Shown: one piece after another, positions 1 through 12,588 of the stretch
Layout: each line of letters starts with the position of its first letter
Numbering within the stretch: the stretch's first letter is position 1
From: Closterium sp. NIES-65
Lineage: Eukaryota > Streptophyta > Zygnematophyceae > Desmidiales > Closteriaceae
Length of the DNA stretch: 64,000 bases
NCBI GenBank assembly: GCA_948144175.1
Contig: CANXME010000032.1
Span: 1,203,501-1,267,500 of the forward strand
Reading direction: 5' to 3'
Made by a program: the position numbers and the translations under genes
The notes under the pieces: generated by a model
Database searches by the model: none
What the model saw: only the letters and a program-made list of their open reading frames with translations
What the model was told of the DNA's origin: nothing

Positions 1-1687
1 TGGCGGAGAAGTATGGGCTGCAAGATGGAGGAGCCAATTACCCCACTGCCTTCGGGGTTCACTGTGGAGCCCTGTCCTGATGAGGAGGTGGTGGGTGAAA
101 GTGATAGGAAGCTTTTTCATTTCATGGTTGGGGCACTCAACTATGCGGCGAACCACACACGGCTCGACATTGCCTTTGCAACATCCAGGCTTGCCAGTGT
201 GGTCTCACGCCCTAGTCATGAGCAGTTGGAAGCCGCCAAGAGGTTGGTCCGCTATGTGAGTGCTACAGCATCTATGGGTTTGGAGTACAGTGCTGTGAGG
301 CAAAGGCAGCAGCGGGGAGATGCTCTTGACTTGCTACACCGATGCTAGCTTCAACTCAGTGAAGGCGGATGGCACCAGCATTGGAGGCTATGTGTGCCTG
401 TTTGGAGGTGGAGCAGTGAGCTGGCGCAGAGGTGGGGCTGTCCGCGTGTGAGACAGAGTACATGGCCCTACATCATGGGGCAAAGGAGGTGGTGTGGCTG
501 AGGCGCTTATTTGAGGAGATCGGAGTGTGCGAGAAGGAGCCGACTGTCGTATTCTGTGACAACGAGCCAGGAGTGAAGTTGGCCAAGAATGCTTGTCTTC
601 ATGGGTTGACAAAGCACATCAGGCCCAAGTGGCACTGGGTAAGGAGGCTCTTGGAAAAGGAGGTGCAGTTGGAGATAGTGAAGACCCAGCAGCAGGCGGC
701 TGATATTCTCACCAAGCGTCTGGCTGAACCTGAGCATTGGAAGGGCATGAAGCTTGCTGGAATGAGTATGCATTGCAGGTGCATGCTTGAGCTATGGCAT
801 GTGGGATGATGGTTGGCAGCTAGAGGGGGTGTTTGTTATGTGATGCTATCTTTTGCATACACGTCTGTCTGCCTCCCATTGTATGTTCGTGCGTTGCATG
901 CATGGTGTGAGCGTATGCACAAATTTGTATTTGGTGTGGTTTGGATTTTTTTAGTGTGTGTGAATGTTCTTTGGCTTGAGCTTATATCTGAAGCGACTCC
1001 TCTGCTCAAGAACTTTCCGATGAACCAAGGATCGCTTCAATCGAAGCAAGAACGAGAAAGTTATTATTGTTCGAAGTTTTTATTGTGTTGCGACGACTTT
1101 GGGAATTTGTGGAGTGACTCAATATGGGGTACAGACTTTTGGGGTTGGGAAATTCGTGACCATCACTATAGATGATGCCAAGTGGTTGGGAGAAGCCAAA
1201 CCAGGTTGGCAGGTGTGGCCAAGTTGGGTGAGGTGGATGGCATGGATTGGGAAAGTGACAAATGTCAAAGTTGGGGTGCCTATAGAGAGGGGAATTGTGT
1301 GGTATGGGGTTTCCTTGGTTAGGGACTCCCTAGGGACCATCCCTCTCGTCCTCCTCATCCCCTTCTACCTGGTTTATTGCTACCTCAATTCCTTGTGTGG
1401 TACTTGTGAGATAATTGTGATTGAGTTAAGTTTATGTGGCAGCATACCCCCCAGTGTGCCGAAAATAATTTCTCAAGACATACTTCACCTTTTGATACGA
1501 TTCAAATTGGGAATTGTAGCCACGAGCTAGAGCTACAACCTATTTTGAAATTGGTGAAGTCTTAATGGTGCAGTTTTCGTCGACGGTGTTTCTTGTGAAG
1601 TCGACTTTCCTGTCCATAAATATAGTCCAACGATTCTGAGATATTGCGGCCCCTAATCTTCATAGACTCCGTCCTTAGTCTCTAACA
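1..1687 (+). mobile_element. Ty1/copia element P, 3' part with long LTR
   Basis: Plus-strand end of a copia element that begins before the window. The translated sequence shows the C-terminal part of reverse transcriptase (LNYAANHTRLDIAFATS-type block near 130-190) and an RNase H region (SACETEYMALHHGAKE near 435-490, then DNEPGVKLAKN and an ADILTKRL end near 700-720). A purine-rich tract (AGCTAGAGGGGGTG, about 819-832) precedes an 854-bp 3' LTR. The element is broken, with at least one break in the visible part. The LTR is homologous to those at 11724-12588 and 20546-21412, so all three belong to one long-LTR copia family. It abuts minus-strand element Q at 1687/1688, most simply because P inserted into Q. 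Confidence 0.85.
834..1687 (+). repeat. Long copia LTR (3' LTR of P)
   Basis: Starts TGTTATGTGATGC and ends AGTCTCTAACA. About 854 bp. Homologous over its full length to the LTRs at 11724-12588 (opposite strand) and 20546-21412. It lies directly after the purine tract of P. Confidence 0.85.
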
Positions 1688-1689
1688 GT

Positions 1690-4600
1690 GTTGTCCCTTT
1701 CCCCACAGGTGCAAAAATCTCGTCGAGGCCCTTCCCCTTTGTCTGCTGAAACCCCTTATCCACAAGCCTTGACTTGTAGCGGGCCAGCTCACCATCAGGT
1801 CCATACTTGTGCCTGAAGATCAGCTTCGAAGGGATTGCGTTTTTCCCAGGAGGCATCTCACACAACTCCCACGTCTCATTCTCCAAAAGCAAGTCGTACT
1901 CCTCCTTCACACTCTGCTTCCACTTCTCAGCATCGGCCCCGCTCAGTGCCTCAGCTAGCGTCTTGGGCTCAGGGACGGCTGCCCAGTAGCAATGAGCTAC
2001 CTCATCCTCATCACACTGCTCAGCCACACTTCCAGACCGTACAACCTTTGGCTGGCCATGACTCGGATAGGTCAGCCTGGCAGGAGGGCGCACATCCCTC
2101 CTAGGATGCTCAGGCGGGTGTGGGGCATGTGGTGGAGCACCTTGCTGTTGCTGCTGCTGGTGCTGCTGCTCCACCTCAGGTTCTCCCCCATCCTCCGTCA
2201 CCCCAGAGATCTCCTCCTCTGAGACAGTAACCTCCACCTGCCTCGAAGGCCGCTGCACCTCATCGGCCTCAATGATCAGCAGTGTAGTAGGAAGCTTCTT
2301 CTGCTGCTGCTTCCATTCCTTGTAGTACAGGGACTCAAGGAACTTCACATCCCTTGACACAATCAGCTGCTGGCTAGTCAAGTCCCATAGAAACCAGCCC
2401 TTGTGGTCCTTTGCAATCCCCAAGTGCACACTGCACCTCCCAGAAGCTTCTTGCTTTCCCCTCTTCTCCTTAGGCACATAAAACACCACCATGCACCCAA
2501 AGGCTCTCAACATGTTCACAGCAAGAGCACTCCCGTACCACTTGGTGTAGGGGACCCACTGCTTGTCCCCCACAGTCACCAGCACCCTGTTCTTCACAAG
2601 GGCAACCTGCCGCAGTGCAGTCACCCCAAAACGGATCCGGCAGCCCTGCACGCCCAAGGAGAGTGCGAGCATCTTCCTGCAGGGTCCGGTTGAACCGCTC
2701 AGCCACGCCGTTCTGCTGTGGGTTGTAGGGCACTGTGAGCTGATGCTGGATTCCCTTCCGCCTCAGCTCTTTCTCAAAATCAGCGCCGATGAAACTCTCC
2801 CCCATTGTCAGTGCGAATCACCTTCACCTTGTGTCCGCTCTCCCTTTGAGCTCTCGTCATCCACTCCTTAAGAACAGCCGCTGCCACCTCCCCCTTGGTC
2901 TTCAAAGGGTACACCCACACCGCACGCGTGTGGTCGTCCACAATGGTCAAGAAGTAGCGGCTGCCCGAGAGAGGATTGGCCCTCGTAGGGCCCACCACAT
3001 CCATGTGCACAATTGCAAGTGGTGCCTTGGCTGGTCCTGTGCTGCTGCTGAAGGGGAACTTGGTGAACTTGGTCTCAAGGCATGTAGGGTAGCTCTAAAT
3101 CTCCTTTGCTGCCCCCTTTACCTCCAACCCCTTCAATCTCCCATCCTTCACCAACTTCTGTAGCATAGGAATGTTGATGTGACACAACCTCTAGTGCAAC
3201 GTCTTCCAATCGGCCTCACCACTCCAGGATGAAGCTTTTGCCCAAGCAGGTGTTCCATCCACACCAGCAAGCACCTCACCATGTGATTGCTCTGGCTGCT
3301 GCACCTTCTTGACTGCATCCAGGGCCCCATCAATTGGTGCAGTCTCCTCTCCTCCCGCAGTTGCCTTTGTCGTTGCTGCTGCCGCTGCCATTGCTGGAGG
3401 TTTCCCATTCCAAGGGATGATGGTCAGCTGCCACAGGTCCTTGATGCAGCTTCTCTTCTCGTCCAGGTTCCACAACAACGATTTCCCAAGCTTCGCACGG
3501 CAGCTGGTTGGGCCGAAGGTAAAATCAGCCTTGCTCTTCTACAGTCGGCGCACAAAACGAAGGTTAGCGGACAAACCTTCGACCAACAGCACATTTCCAA
3601 GCTCCACAAGCTCCCCATTGGCTCCCATCACCTTAGCATTCCCAACACCAATCACAGGGAGCAAAGCACCTTAAGCGGCAGCCACAAACTTTATCTTCCC
3701 AGGGGGTTTTACCTCATCAAGCAAATCTTTCCATGCGGTCATGTGTCTTACCTGAATCTATCACCCAGTGAGTGAGGGGGTGCATCACAACCTTCCCAAC
3801 TAAACCCATATCACCCCCACTCCCTTGCACATCCTCAACCATGAGGAACATCCCAGGGTCAGCTTTACCATGTGCACCTTCACCTTGTGCACTTGAACCC
3901 TGTGCAACACCACCTCGTGCACGTTCACCACTTGGCGGCTTCATGCTGGAGGTGCCCTTCCTTCAGGCCGGCTGAAACACTTGAACCATGGGTGTCCAGC
4001 CTTCTTGAAGTACCACCATGCTCCCTCCATTCTAGTGCTCCCCCTGCCACCAGAGCTCCCATGCCCCTCATTGTAGTCACCTCGGCCTCTCCCTCTGCCA
4101 AAGCCTCTCCCACAGCCTCGGCCTCTCCCACCCCCTCTTCCTGTGCTGCCTCCCGCAGCTCCATACCCCTCAGCAGTCTTGTTGGCAGCACCACCTCCCG
4201 TGTGGCGCCTGCGGAAGTCCTCCTGCAGAATCTGGTGCCATAGCCATTCAGGCGTCCACTGGTCCTGCTGAGTGTTGAGGGTGGGGATTAGGTTGTCCCA
4301 TGAGTTGTCGAGCACCGAGATGATCTTGGTGCACTGCTGCATCTACGACACATTGCTGCCCATCGCTGCCATCCTCCCATAGGAGTCTTTGATCTTGTCA
4401 AAGACCGGCTTCACATCATCGCCTGGTCGCATGGAGAGGGCAGCCAGCTCCTTCTTCAACACAATCATCATCGGCAGCGCGTTGGGCTGAATCACATCGC
4501 GCAGTAGCTTCCACGCCTTTGGTCCGGAGTCCTCTGGCTCCACCAAGTCCTTGATATGCTGGAACATGTCGTTGTTGACTGATTGAAGAATGAGGTTGTA

Positions 4601-4828
4601 CAGCACTGGGCTCCTCTCAATCCATCGGTCACGTGCCTCTCCTTCCTCGGGTATCTTGTCTTCTCCCATCGCAAGTTTCAGCAGCTTGTAGTGCTTGAAG
4701 GCGCTCCTCATCCGCCCACTCCATTCCTCATAATTGGAGCCATCCAACGCCTCAATCTTGGATGGTGGCGGCTCACTCCTCTTTTTAGCTGCATCTCCAT
4801 TTCCTTCACTCATCGTCTTTTCACCCAA
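1690..4828 (-). pseudogene. gag-integrase-RT region of copia Q (fossil)
   Basis: Reading the minus strand, the gag part starts at 4828 and resembles the copia gag (UBN2-like) family, with IEALDGSNYEEWSGRM and ALDG/WxxWxxRM-type landmarks. A glycine/arginine-rich stretch follows (about 4080-4200). The integrase core shows HMDVVGPT, FLTIVDDHTRAVWVY and RTDNGGEFH (about 2780-3010), then the NPQQNGVAERFNRT block (about 2700). The RT entry shows RYKSRLVDKGFQQTKG near 1740-1790. Order gag, integrase, RT is that of Ty1/copia. The region is broken in several places and is not a working gene. Confidence 0.85.
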
Positions 4829-5021
4829 TCACAAATTTCAGCTCCCCCCTTGCTGTCCACAACGAAGTCCCATAATATTTTCACAAGTGTCGGCGCCAAC
4901 GAAATTTCGGTAGAGTTTCCCCTTAGCGGATGTCACATCCAACCTCTAGGACTCCACTTAGGCACGCCCACAGGCTATGGTGGGTCTAGGAGGGTCTTCC
5001 TGTGGAAACAAAGACGAGAAC

Positions 5022-8000
5022 AAAAGACGAGCGGGTAGCCCGCCACGAGACAGAGCCGGAACCAAGGCTGAAGGTGTAACCCTGTGACGACCGCTGCGTA
5101 GCCTGGTCGTCAGCCCAAGAAGCGTCTGCGTGCCCAGTGAGGACCACTGGACTGCGCCCTCCAAGCACTAGCCCCATGCCCGACGTACTGCACAAGTAGC
5201 GCAACACCCTCTTCGCTGCAGCCATGTGCTCTGGTCGGTGTCTCCCAGGAGCAACAAAGCGTGCGAGAATGCTAAGAGGGTATGCGAGGTCAGGTCGTGT
5301 GCAGGTCATCAGGTACATGAGGCAGCCAACAAGCTCTGCAAACGGGCCACTCGACTCTACGGACTCATCCAAAGGCAGAGCTGAGAGCGAGTGGCGAGCA
5401 GGCAGAGGAGTGGCCTGAGGCGAGGAGTACGTGAAGCCGAAGCGCTGAAGGACCTGCTGCACCATGTGTGACTGAGTCAGGGTAATGGTGCGGCGTGCTC
5501 TGTCCCGGGTGATCTGCAAGCCAAGGTAGCTGCGCAGTTCACCCAGGTCAGTGCACGTGTGTCTCTTCTGCAGCTCAGACTTCACGTAGGCGAGTCCAGC
5601 AGTGTCAGCTGTGGCAAAGACCAAGTCGTCGACGTACACGAGGATGTAGAACGGCGGTAGAGAGGTGTCGGTGCGCAGAAACAGCGACGGGTCGGCAGTG
5701 GAAGGAGCAAACCCAAGTGCCGCGAGCGTAGTCCTCAGTGTGTCGTGCCACTCACGTGGCGCCTGGCGGAGACCGTAGACTGGACGCCGGAGACTCCACT
5801 GGGTACCAGGAGGGAAAGACCCAGTGAAGCCAGGTGGGCGACGCAGCCAGATCTCCTCGTGCAGGCTGCCCTGCAAGAAAGCTGTGCTGAAGTCGAGAGA
5901 GTGGAGCTCGTAGTCACGGTGAGCAGCAACGTGCAGCAGAACCCGAAGAGTGGTCATCTTCGGGGTGGGGGAGAAGGTCTGAAAGTAGTCAACCCCCTGC
6001 CGCTGACTGAAGCCACGAGCCACGTAACGCGCCTTGAAGACAGGCGGAGAACCCGGCGGCCGCTTCACCCTGAAAATCCACATGCCACTGACGATGTTCG
6101 CCCCAGGAGGGGGAACAGCGTCAACGTAGGTGCCTGTGGACTTCCAGGAAGCCATCTCTGCATCCATAGCTGCCTGCCACTGAGAGGAGTAGGGACCCTC
6201 TATCGCCTCCGCGTAAGAGCGCGGAGTCGGGATGTCTGGTGCATCCGGGTCTCCCTCAGGGGCTAGCAGTACAGACGCGAGACGAGGTGAAGCGGCGGCC
6301 AGACACTGGAACTCCTCCTGCCTGTCCTCAAGGACGTCCGTGCCAAGGGCACACTCACCCCCGACGGACGGAGGACAGGCGGACTCAGACTCAGTGACAA
6401 GACGAGCAGCGTAGTCTAGACGACAGCGCGCAGCAAAGTCGACAAGCTCAGTGACAAGGGCAGACGCAGCAGACGACTCGAAGGAAGGGTCAGTGACAGC
6501 AGTAGCAAGGAGACGCGTGACAGTAGGACTGGCAGCACGAAGAGAGTCCGACTCCGGGTCGGCAAGAGCAGGAAGAGAGGAAGCAGGAGGAGAAGGCAAA
6601 GGGGCACGCAGAGGAGCAGTGGACGGACGCAGTGACATCCGGTGCGTGCCAGGGACAGGAGGAGGACGCTGACGCGACCCGCGACCACTAGCGCGCTCAG
6701 TACGAACAGGCGACACAGGACGAGACGCAGGCTCACGACGCTCAGTAAGACCTCCAGTAGGACCAGCGTAGGGAGAAGGAGCAGGCAAAGGGGAGGCAGG
6801 CTGTAGCTGTGGCTGTGACCGGACAGGCTGCGGACCCTCTAAGGGAGGAGGAGGAGGAGGTGTAAGACCAAGAACCTGCTGCAGGAGCGGAACGAAGTAC
6901 GGTCGGGGCCGCGCGGCGACGCTAGAAACAGCAGGAACAGCACCAGCAGCCCCGGCAGGTGCACCCACTCCAGCAGCACCTCCAGCAGCACCACCAGAAG
7001 CTCCAGAACCTCCAGCCGCAGCACCAGGAGCACTGTCAGTCGGACCGCCAACGGCAGGCTCAGCGCCAACACCCTCAGCAGGACCAGCTCCAGGAGAACC
7101 CTCAGACTCAGCAGCTCCAGCACCCACAGTACGAGCACCGGCGGGGCGCGCAGCAGCAGTACCGTCTGCAGCCGAAGAACCACCAGCACCAGCAGCACGC
7201 CTCCAGCGCCTGGCAAACCACTCACGCAGCTCCCGTGGGGAGAGTGGCTCCAGGCTAGACGAAGCACCCCCAGGCACAGCACCTCCAGGCTCAGCACCCC
7301 TAGACACAGCACCCCCAGGCACAGCACCCCCAGGCTCAGCACCCCCAGGCTCAGCACCCCCAGGCTCAGCACCTCCAGGCTCAGCACCCCCAGGCACAGC
7401 ACCCCCAGACTCGGCACCTCCAGGCTCAGCACCCCCAGGCACAGCACCTCCAGGCTCAGCACCCCCAGACTCGGCACCTCCAGGCTCAGCTCCCCCAGAC
7501 TCCGCACCCCCAGGCTCAGCTCCCGCAGCAGCACCAGAGTCACCAGTGACCTCGACAGGCTCGACCGCGTCTACCTGGGACACACCTGAAGGGGCAGGAC
7601 CCTGAGGGGGGAGGGGGACTACCGGGGGGGGACCTGGTACCAAGAAGAGCGGGGGTGGGGGGAGGGACGGAGTGCGGTAGGGGAAGAGGCGGTAGTAGGG
7701 TACCGACTCGTCGAACGTGACGTCCTGGGAGGACAGAACACGTCGAGAGGAGGGGTGGTAAAACTGCCACCCAGGGGCGTCGGGGGGGAACCCCAGGAAG
7801 ATGCAGGGAGAAGCACGAGGGGACAGCTTGTCCGCAGACAGGTCGCGAACAAACGCCCGAGATCCCCAGACCCGGAACGCCGACGCATCGCCAACCTTCC
7901 CCGTCCACAGCAGGGCTGGGGAGGTCTCCGGTCGAGAGACCCTGGGGTGGAGGTTGATCTGGTGCGCAGCGTAACTGACCGCAAACGGCCACAGAAAATG

Positions 8001-10645
8001 GGGAGCAGCCGCATGCATCATGGACGTACGAGCGACGTCCATGACCATGCCAATGCGGCGCTCAGCAATCCCATTCTGCTGTGGTGAGTCCGGAAGCGTG
8101 AAGGTCTGGCGGATGCCTCGCGCACGACAGTAGGCACTCAGGAGGCCAGAGGAGAACTCTCCGCCTCTGTCCGAGTGCAGACGCAAGACAGGGAAGTCAG
8201 AGCCAAAGCTCCGCCGAAGCTGGAGACGAGCTGCGCGGATCCAGTCGATCAACACCTCAGTGACCTCACCCTTGCTGCGCAAGGGGAAGACTGTGGTGTA
8301 ACGCGAGTAGTCGTCAACCACCAGCAGGAAGTAGCGCTCCTGACCCTGTCCACGGACGCGGGCTGGGCCCCACACGTCCATGTGAAGCATCTGCAAGGGG
8401 CCTCTGTCGGAGGAAACTGGGAGGAGTGAGGGGCAGCACGCTGGCGCCCCTCGACACAGGGGACACAGGTGGGGCCAGGGCCCGGAGGAAGGGGAGGGAG
8501 AGACCGGGGAAGACCAGACACAAGGACTCGCGAGGCCATGCCTCTGAGCCGAAGCAGAGAGGGGTGGCCAAGGCGGTGGTGCCAGAGGAGGGTCTCGTGA
8601 GACAGACGACGGCACGAGCAGGGGGCAGACTCAGGACCAGACCTGGACGCTGCAGCAAACACCTGACCAGACGAAGGGACCCTACCAGACTCAGCACCTG
8701 GAGGAGAAGCAGTGGTCAGTGTGTACAGGCTCGACCCTGGCCGACGTATAAACGTAGCCAGGTGGCGACCTGTATCCGCCTCCGTGCAGTGGGTCACCCG
8801 CTGACGAGCAGGGGTGAACTGGTGGACACCCGCATCCTGGAGGTCAGCACCACTCACCAAGTTCGTCGAGAACGAGGGGAGGTAAAGACCAGTCAGGGTG
8901 CCAGAGGGGGCCGCCGGACACGGGAGGACAGTGGAGAAGCGAGACAGGACAGGCCCCCCAGAGGGGTCAGCCAGGGACACCGCAACCGGCCGACTCAGCG
9001 GCGTGAGAGTGGTGCGGTCCCTAAAGAAGGAGCGAGACGCTCCAGAGTCAAGGGTGAAGGTGTGAGAGGCCGAAGCCGACACAGTACCTGAGAGGGCAGA
9101 CTCACCAGCACCTGAGAGCACAGACGCACTGGCACCTAGAGCAGCAGCCTCACTAGTACCTGACGCGGCAGTACCAATGCCCGGGTCGGGCGGGAAACAC
9201 CGGTAACAGTCATCCTCATCACTACCAATCGCAGCATACATAGCAGAGAGAATATCATCAAAATCAAGATCATAAATAGCTACGCCAGCCCTAGACAGCT
9301 CTCCCCAGCGGGGGATCTCAGCTGCCTCCGGAAACTGCTGACGCCAGGCGTCAGTCAGGCGGCCAAAGCAGCGGCGGGCTGTGTGGGCGCCTCCACACCT
9401 CTCCCCTGCACGGTCACCGGTGCGAAGAACGTAGGGGCAAGGACCAAGCGCACCACCACGCTGACGCTGCGAGTACCACTCACGGAGCTGCTGAGGGGCG
9501 GGGACGGTGCGAGAGCGCTGCTGCTGCTGTGGCTGCTGCTGCGGCTGCTGCTGCTGCTGCTGCTGCTGGCGCTGACCACCCCCAGAGCTGCTCCGCTGGG
9601 ACGAGCCACTCCGACCCCCGCCTCCACCGCCACCCCCGCCTCCACCGCCACCCCCGTCTCCACCTCCACCTCCCCCACCAGGACCGTCGCTCCCACCGCT
9701 CCCACCGCCTCCTCCGCTACCACCTCCGCCGCCACCTCCGCCTCCACCGCCGCCACCAGTACCTCCACTCCCGCCACCACCCCCACCGCCACCCCCACTC
9801 CCCCCGCCACCCCCACCGCCTCCTCCACCGCCCCCTCTAGCTCCACCCGCTCCCTTGCCCCCTTTGCCCTTGCCAGAGCGGCGTCTGCCGCTGGGGGCAG
9901 ACGCCGCGCCGACCGACTCAAAACCAGTGAGGTCGGCCGCAGCGGCAGAGGCGACAGAGGGCAGCAGGGGGGAAGGACCACACCCCTCAAAGATGGGGGT
10001 GCGAGGGTCACCCCGAGAGGCCCCTACAGCGACAATACTCTTCTCAGCCGCTAGCAGGGACTCCTCAAGGAGGTCGACAGTGAGAGTGGTGGGACAGACA
10101 GAGAGAAACTGGTCCCTAAGGACACGAAGGGACTCAGGGAGACGGGTGACGAGAAAGTAGAGAGTGATGTACATGGGAGGAGGGTTCGCAGCGCGGAACT
10201 CAGCGGGAAGGGCAGCGCGGTAGCGGGTGTCACTAGCACGGAGGTGGGTAACGAGGTCAGCAACAGTGGGAAAGGAAGCGAGGTCAGGGAAGAGAAACGG
10301 TAGCATGAGGCGGCTAAGGGTAGCGGAGGAAGGGGAGGAGTAGCGTGCAACTACAGCGTCGTACAAGGCCTGAGCGGTCTTGCACTGACTAAAGTGGGCA
10401 CGCTCAGAGGAAGGGAGGTGGCGACGCACAGCAAGACGTGCAGCAGCATCGCGGGTCGCCCACTTGGAGCGAACGGCAGAGTCAGCATCAGCAGGTGGGG
10501 CAGGGACAGCGCCAGAGACAAAGTCAAAGAGAGAGACCTCATCTATCGCATCACACAGTAAGTACAGCTGCAGGTCTTCAATCCAGACGGCAAAGTCAAT
10601 GGCCCTCCCCTCAGCGTCAAAAGTAAGAACATTGGGGGTGGCCAT
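5022..10645 (-). pseudogene. gag-pol region of copia D (fossil)
   Basis: Begins with MATPNVLTFDAEGRAIDF, the same gag start as element H. In order on the minus strand: gag; a polyglycine tract (about 9600-9840 in + coordinates); a glutamine run; the CGGAHTARRCF Cys-His motif; aspartic protease (TLDSGASRSFF, about 9030-9060); integrase (WHHRLGHPS, MDVWGPARV, LHSDRGGEF, NGIAERRIG); an Ala/Gly/Pro spacer with many GGAEP-type repeats (about 6900-7540); reverse transcriptase (YVDDLVFAT near 5630); and part of RNase H (DASWADDQATQ near 5110). The coding capacity is incomplete, so this is a fossil copy. Confidence 0.88.
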
Positions 10646-10734
10646 GACAGCAGCTGAAAGTCTCACCGGGCTGGGAGAGTCGGGTAGGTCAGCAGCAGAG
10701 GAACACAGCTCAGGAACAGCAGCACGGCTCCTCA

Positions 10735-11425
10735 GGCGGCTCGGGCGGCTCGGGCGGCTCGGGCGGCTCGGGCGGCTCGGGCGGCTCGGGCGGCTCGGGC
10801 GGCTCGGGCGGCTCGGGCGGCACGGGCGGCTCGGGCTGCTCGGGCGGCGGCTCGGCCGCAGCTCAGCGGCGGCTCGGGCGGCGGCTCAGGTGGCCCGGGC
10901 GGCGGCTCAGGCGGCGGCGGCTCGGCGGCGGCTCGGCGGCGGCTCGGCTGTTGCTGGGCGGCTCGGCGGGGCCGCGTAGCAGAGGGCGGCGGGGCCGCGT
11001 AGCAGAGGGCGGCGGGGCCGCGACCGAAGAGGGCGGCGGGGCCGCGTAGCAGAGGGCGGCGGGGCCGCGTAGCAGAGGGCGGCGGGGCCGCGTAGCAGAG
11101 GGCGGCGGGGCCGCGTAGCAGAGGGCGGCGGGGCCGCGATCGAAGGGCGGCGGGGCCGCGTAGCAGAGGGCGGCGGGGCCGCGTAGTAGAGGGCGGCGGG
11201 GCCGCATAGCAGAGGGCGGCGGGGCCGCGCAGTAGAGGGCGGCGGGGCCGCAATCAAAGGGCGGCGGGGCCGCGTATCAGAGGGCGGCGGGGCCGCGTGG
11301 CAGAGGGCGGCGGGGCCGCGTAGCCGAGGGCGGCGGGGCCGCGATCGAAGGGCGGCGGTGGGGCCGCGTAGCAGAGGGCGGCGGGGCCGCGATCGAAGAG
11401 CGGCGGGGCCGCTAGGGAAAGGGCG
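10735..11425 (-). repeat. GC-rich tandem-repeat leader of element D
   Basis: Two adjoining arrays lie between primer site and gag. The first is a 9-bp repeat (GGCTCGGGC, about 10735-10830). The second is a repeat built on GGCGGGGCCGCG(TAGCAGAG) with units of about 20-25 bp (10975-11420). Long open frames in both strands here are by-products of the repeat. Confidence 0.85.
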
Positions 11426-11494
11426 GCGCAACGGGCCGCTAGGGGCGACACGACGGGTCGCTAAAAAAAAACGCGCCTCGGGGCGCGGTTCGGT

Positions 11495-11538
11495 GGGCCC
11501 TAGAAGCAGTCCCTAGGAGGGAACCTGCTCTGATTCCA
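11495..11538 (-). promoter_or_regulatory. Primer site, stem-loop and GGGCCC palindrome of D
   Basis: On the minus strand the primer site (11527-11538) is followed by an inverted repeat TCCCT...AGGGA (11510-11522) and by GGGCCC (11495-11500). The same arrangement occurs in H, F and J, with changed stem sequence. Confidence 0.6.
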
Positions 11539-11670
11539 TGTGGAAACAAAGAACGAGAATGAATGACTATGAAGTGAAGTGAATACAAATAGGAAAACCC
11601 TAATGTGTTGTACCCCCTATGGGATACCCCACTATAGCCTACACAAACAAGTAAGCTATATGTTCTGACA
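11539..11670 (-). repeat. 5' LTR of element D
   Basis: 132 bp. On the + strand it starts TGTGGAAACA and ends GTTCTGACA. It is adjoined by the primer site on the inside and the CTTCC duplication on the outside. Confidence 0.88.
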
Positions 11671-11723
11671 CTTCCTACCTCAGTAGACTCTTCAGAAAGT
11701 CCTTAATCATCTCTGATACCACA

Positions 11724-12588
11724 TGTTAGAGATTAAAGACGGAGTCTATGAATATTAGGGGCCGAAATATCTCAAAATCGTTGGACTAAATTTCTGGACA
11801 GAAATGTCGACTTCACAAGAAACGTTGTCGACAAACATTTCACTGTTAAAACTTCACCAATTTGAGATATTTTGTAGCTCTATATCGTGGCTACAGTTCC
11901 CAATCTGAATCGTATCAATAAGTGAAACAAAACTGGAGTTATGAATTTCGGCGCATCTGGGGGTATGCTGGAGCTGAAACTTAACTCAATCACAATAGTT
12001 CACACAAGTTCCACACAAGAGAATTTAAGTAGCTAGAAACCAGGTAGGAGGGGATGAGGAGGACGAGAGAGAAGGTCCCCAAGGAGTCCCCAACCAAGGA
12101 AACCCCATAGTCACACAATTCCCCTCCCTTTAGGCACCGCAATTTTGACCTTTGTCTAATCCGAACCCATGCCATCCACCTCACCCAACTTGGCCACACT
12201 TGCCAACCTGGTTTGGCTTCTCCCAACTATTTGGCAGCAACTACAGTAGAAGTGACAAATTTCCCAACCCCCAATGGTCTATGCCTTGTGGAGTCACCCC
12301 ACAAATTCTTAAAGTTGCTGTAACCAAATACAAGAAGCATACGAACTTCAACCGTTCGTAACTTTCTTGTTCGTGCTCCGATTGAAGCGATCCTTGGTTC
12401 GTCGAAATGCTCTCAAGCTAACGAGTCACTTCAGATATCTGCTCAAGTCAAATAACATTCACACACACTCAGAAAATCCAAGCCACGCCAAACACTAATT
12501 CTTGCACACGCTCACATCACGCATGCAATGCACGAACATATGATGGGAGGCAGACAGACGTGAATGCAAATGATGGCATCACATAGCA
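11724..12588 (-). repeat. Long copia LTR (5' LTR of Q)
   Basis: 865 bp, inverted relative to the copies at 834-1687 and 20546-21412. On the minus strand it begins TGCTATGTGATGCC and ends CTCTAACA, followed after two bases by the primer site TGGTATCAGAG. Confidence 0.85.

Larger units (their letters stand above)
5001..11670 (-). mobile_element. Short-LTR Ty1/copia element D
   Basis: Minus-strand copia inserted in the leader of Q. The 5-bp flanks match exactly (CTTCC at 4996-5000 and 11671-11675). The 5' LTR is 11539-11670 (132 bp). At the other end only a short stub of the LTR (TGTGGAAACAAAGA) remains. The primer site on the minus strand is TGGAATCAGAGC (11527-11538). Then come a stem-loop, a GGGCCC palindrome, a GC-rich tandem-repeat leader and a fused gag-pol region very similar to that of element H, so D and H are one family. 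Broken, a few breaks. Fairly young judging by similarity to H and the exact target duplication. Confidence 0.9.
1688..12588 (-). mobile_element. Ty1/copia element Q (long LTR), split by element D
   Basis: Minus-strand copia of the long-LTR family. Its 5' LTR lies at 11724-12588, followed on the minus strand by a primer site TGGTATCAGAG two bases inside the LTR. The leader starts at 11710 and is interrupted by element D (5001-11670, duplication CTTCC). It resumes at 4995 and leads into gag, integrase and the beginning of reverse transcriptase, which stops at 1688 against the LTR of P. The rest of Q is presumably beyond the window, to the left of P. Broken, several breaks. The 5-bp flank outside the 5' LTR is ATGTT. 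Confidence 0.8.

Noticed and set aside
6839-7543. Leu/Val-rich repetitive frame (LGVLSLGV...) and similar frames at 28025-28702, 36014-37100 and 58380-59066
   Set aside because: Out-of-frame readings of the Ala/Gly/Pro spacer of the copias, not membrane proteins.
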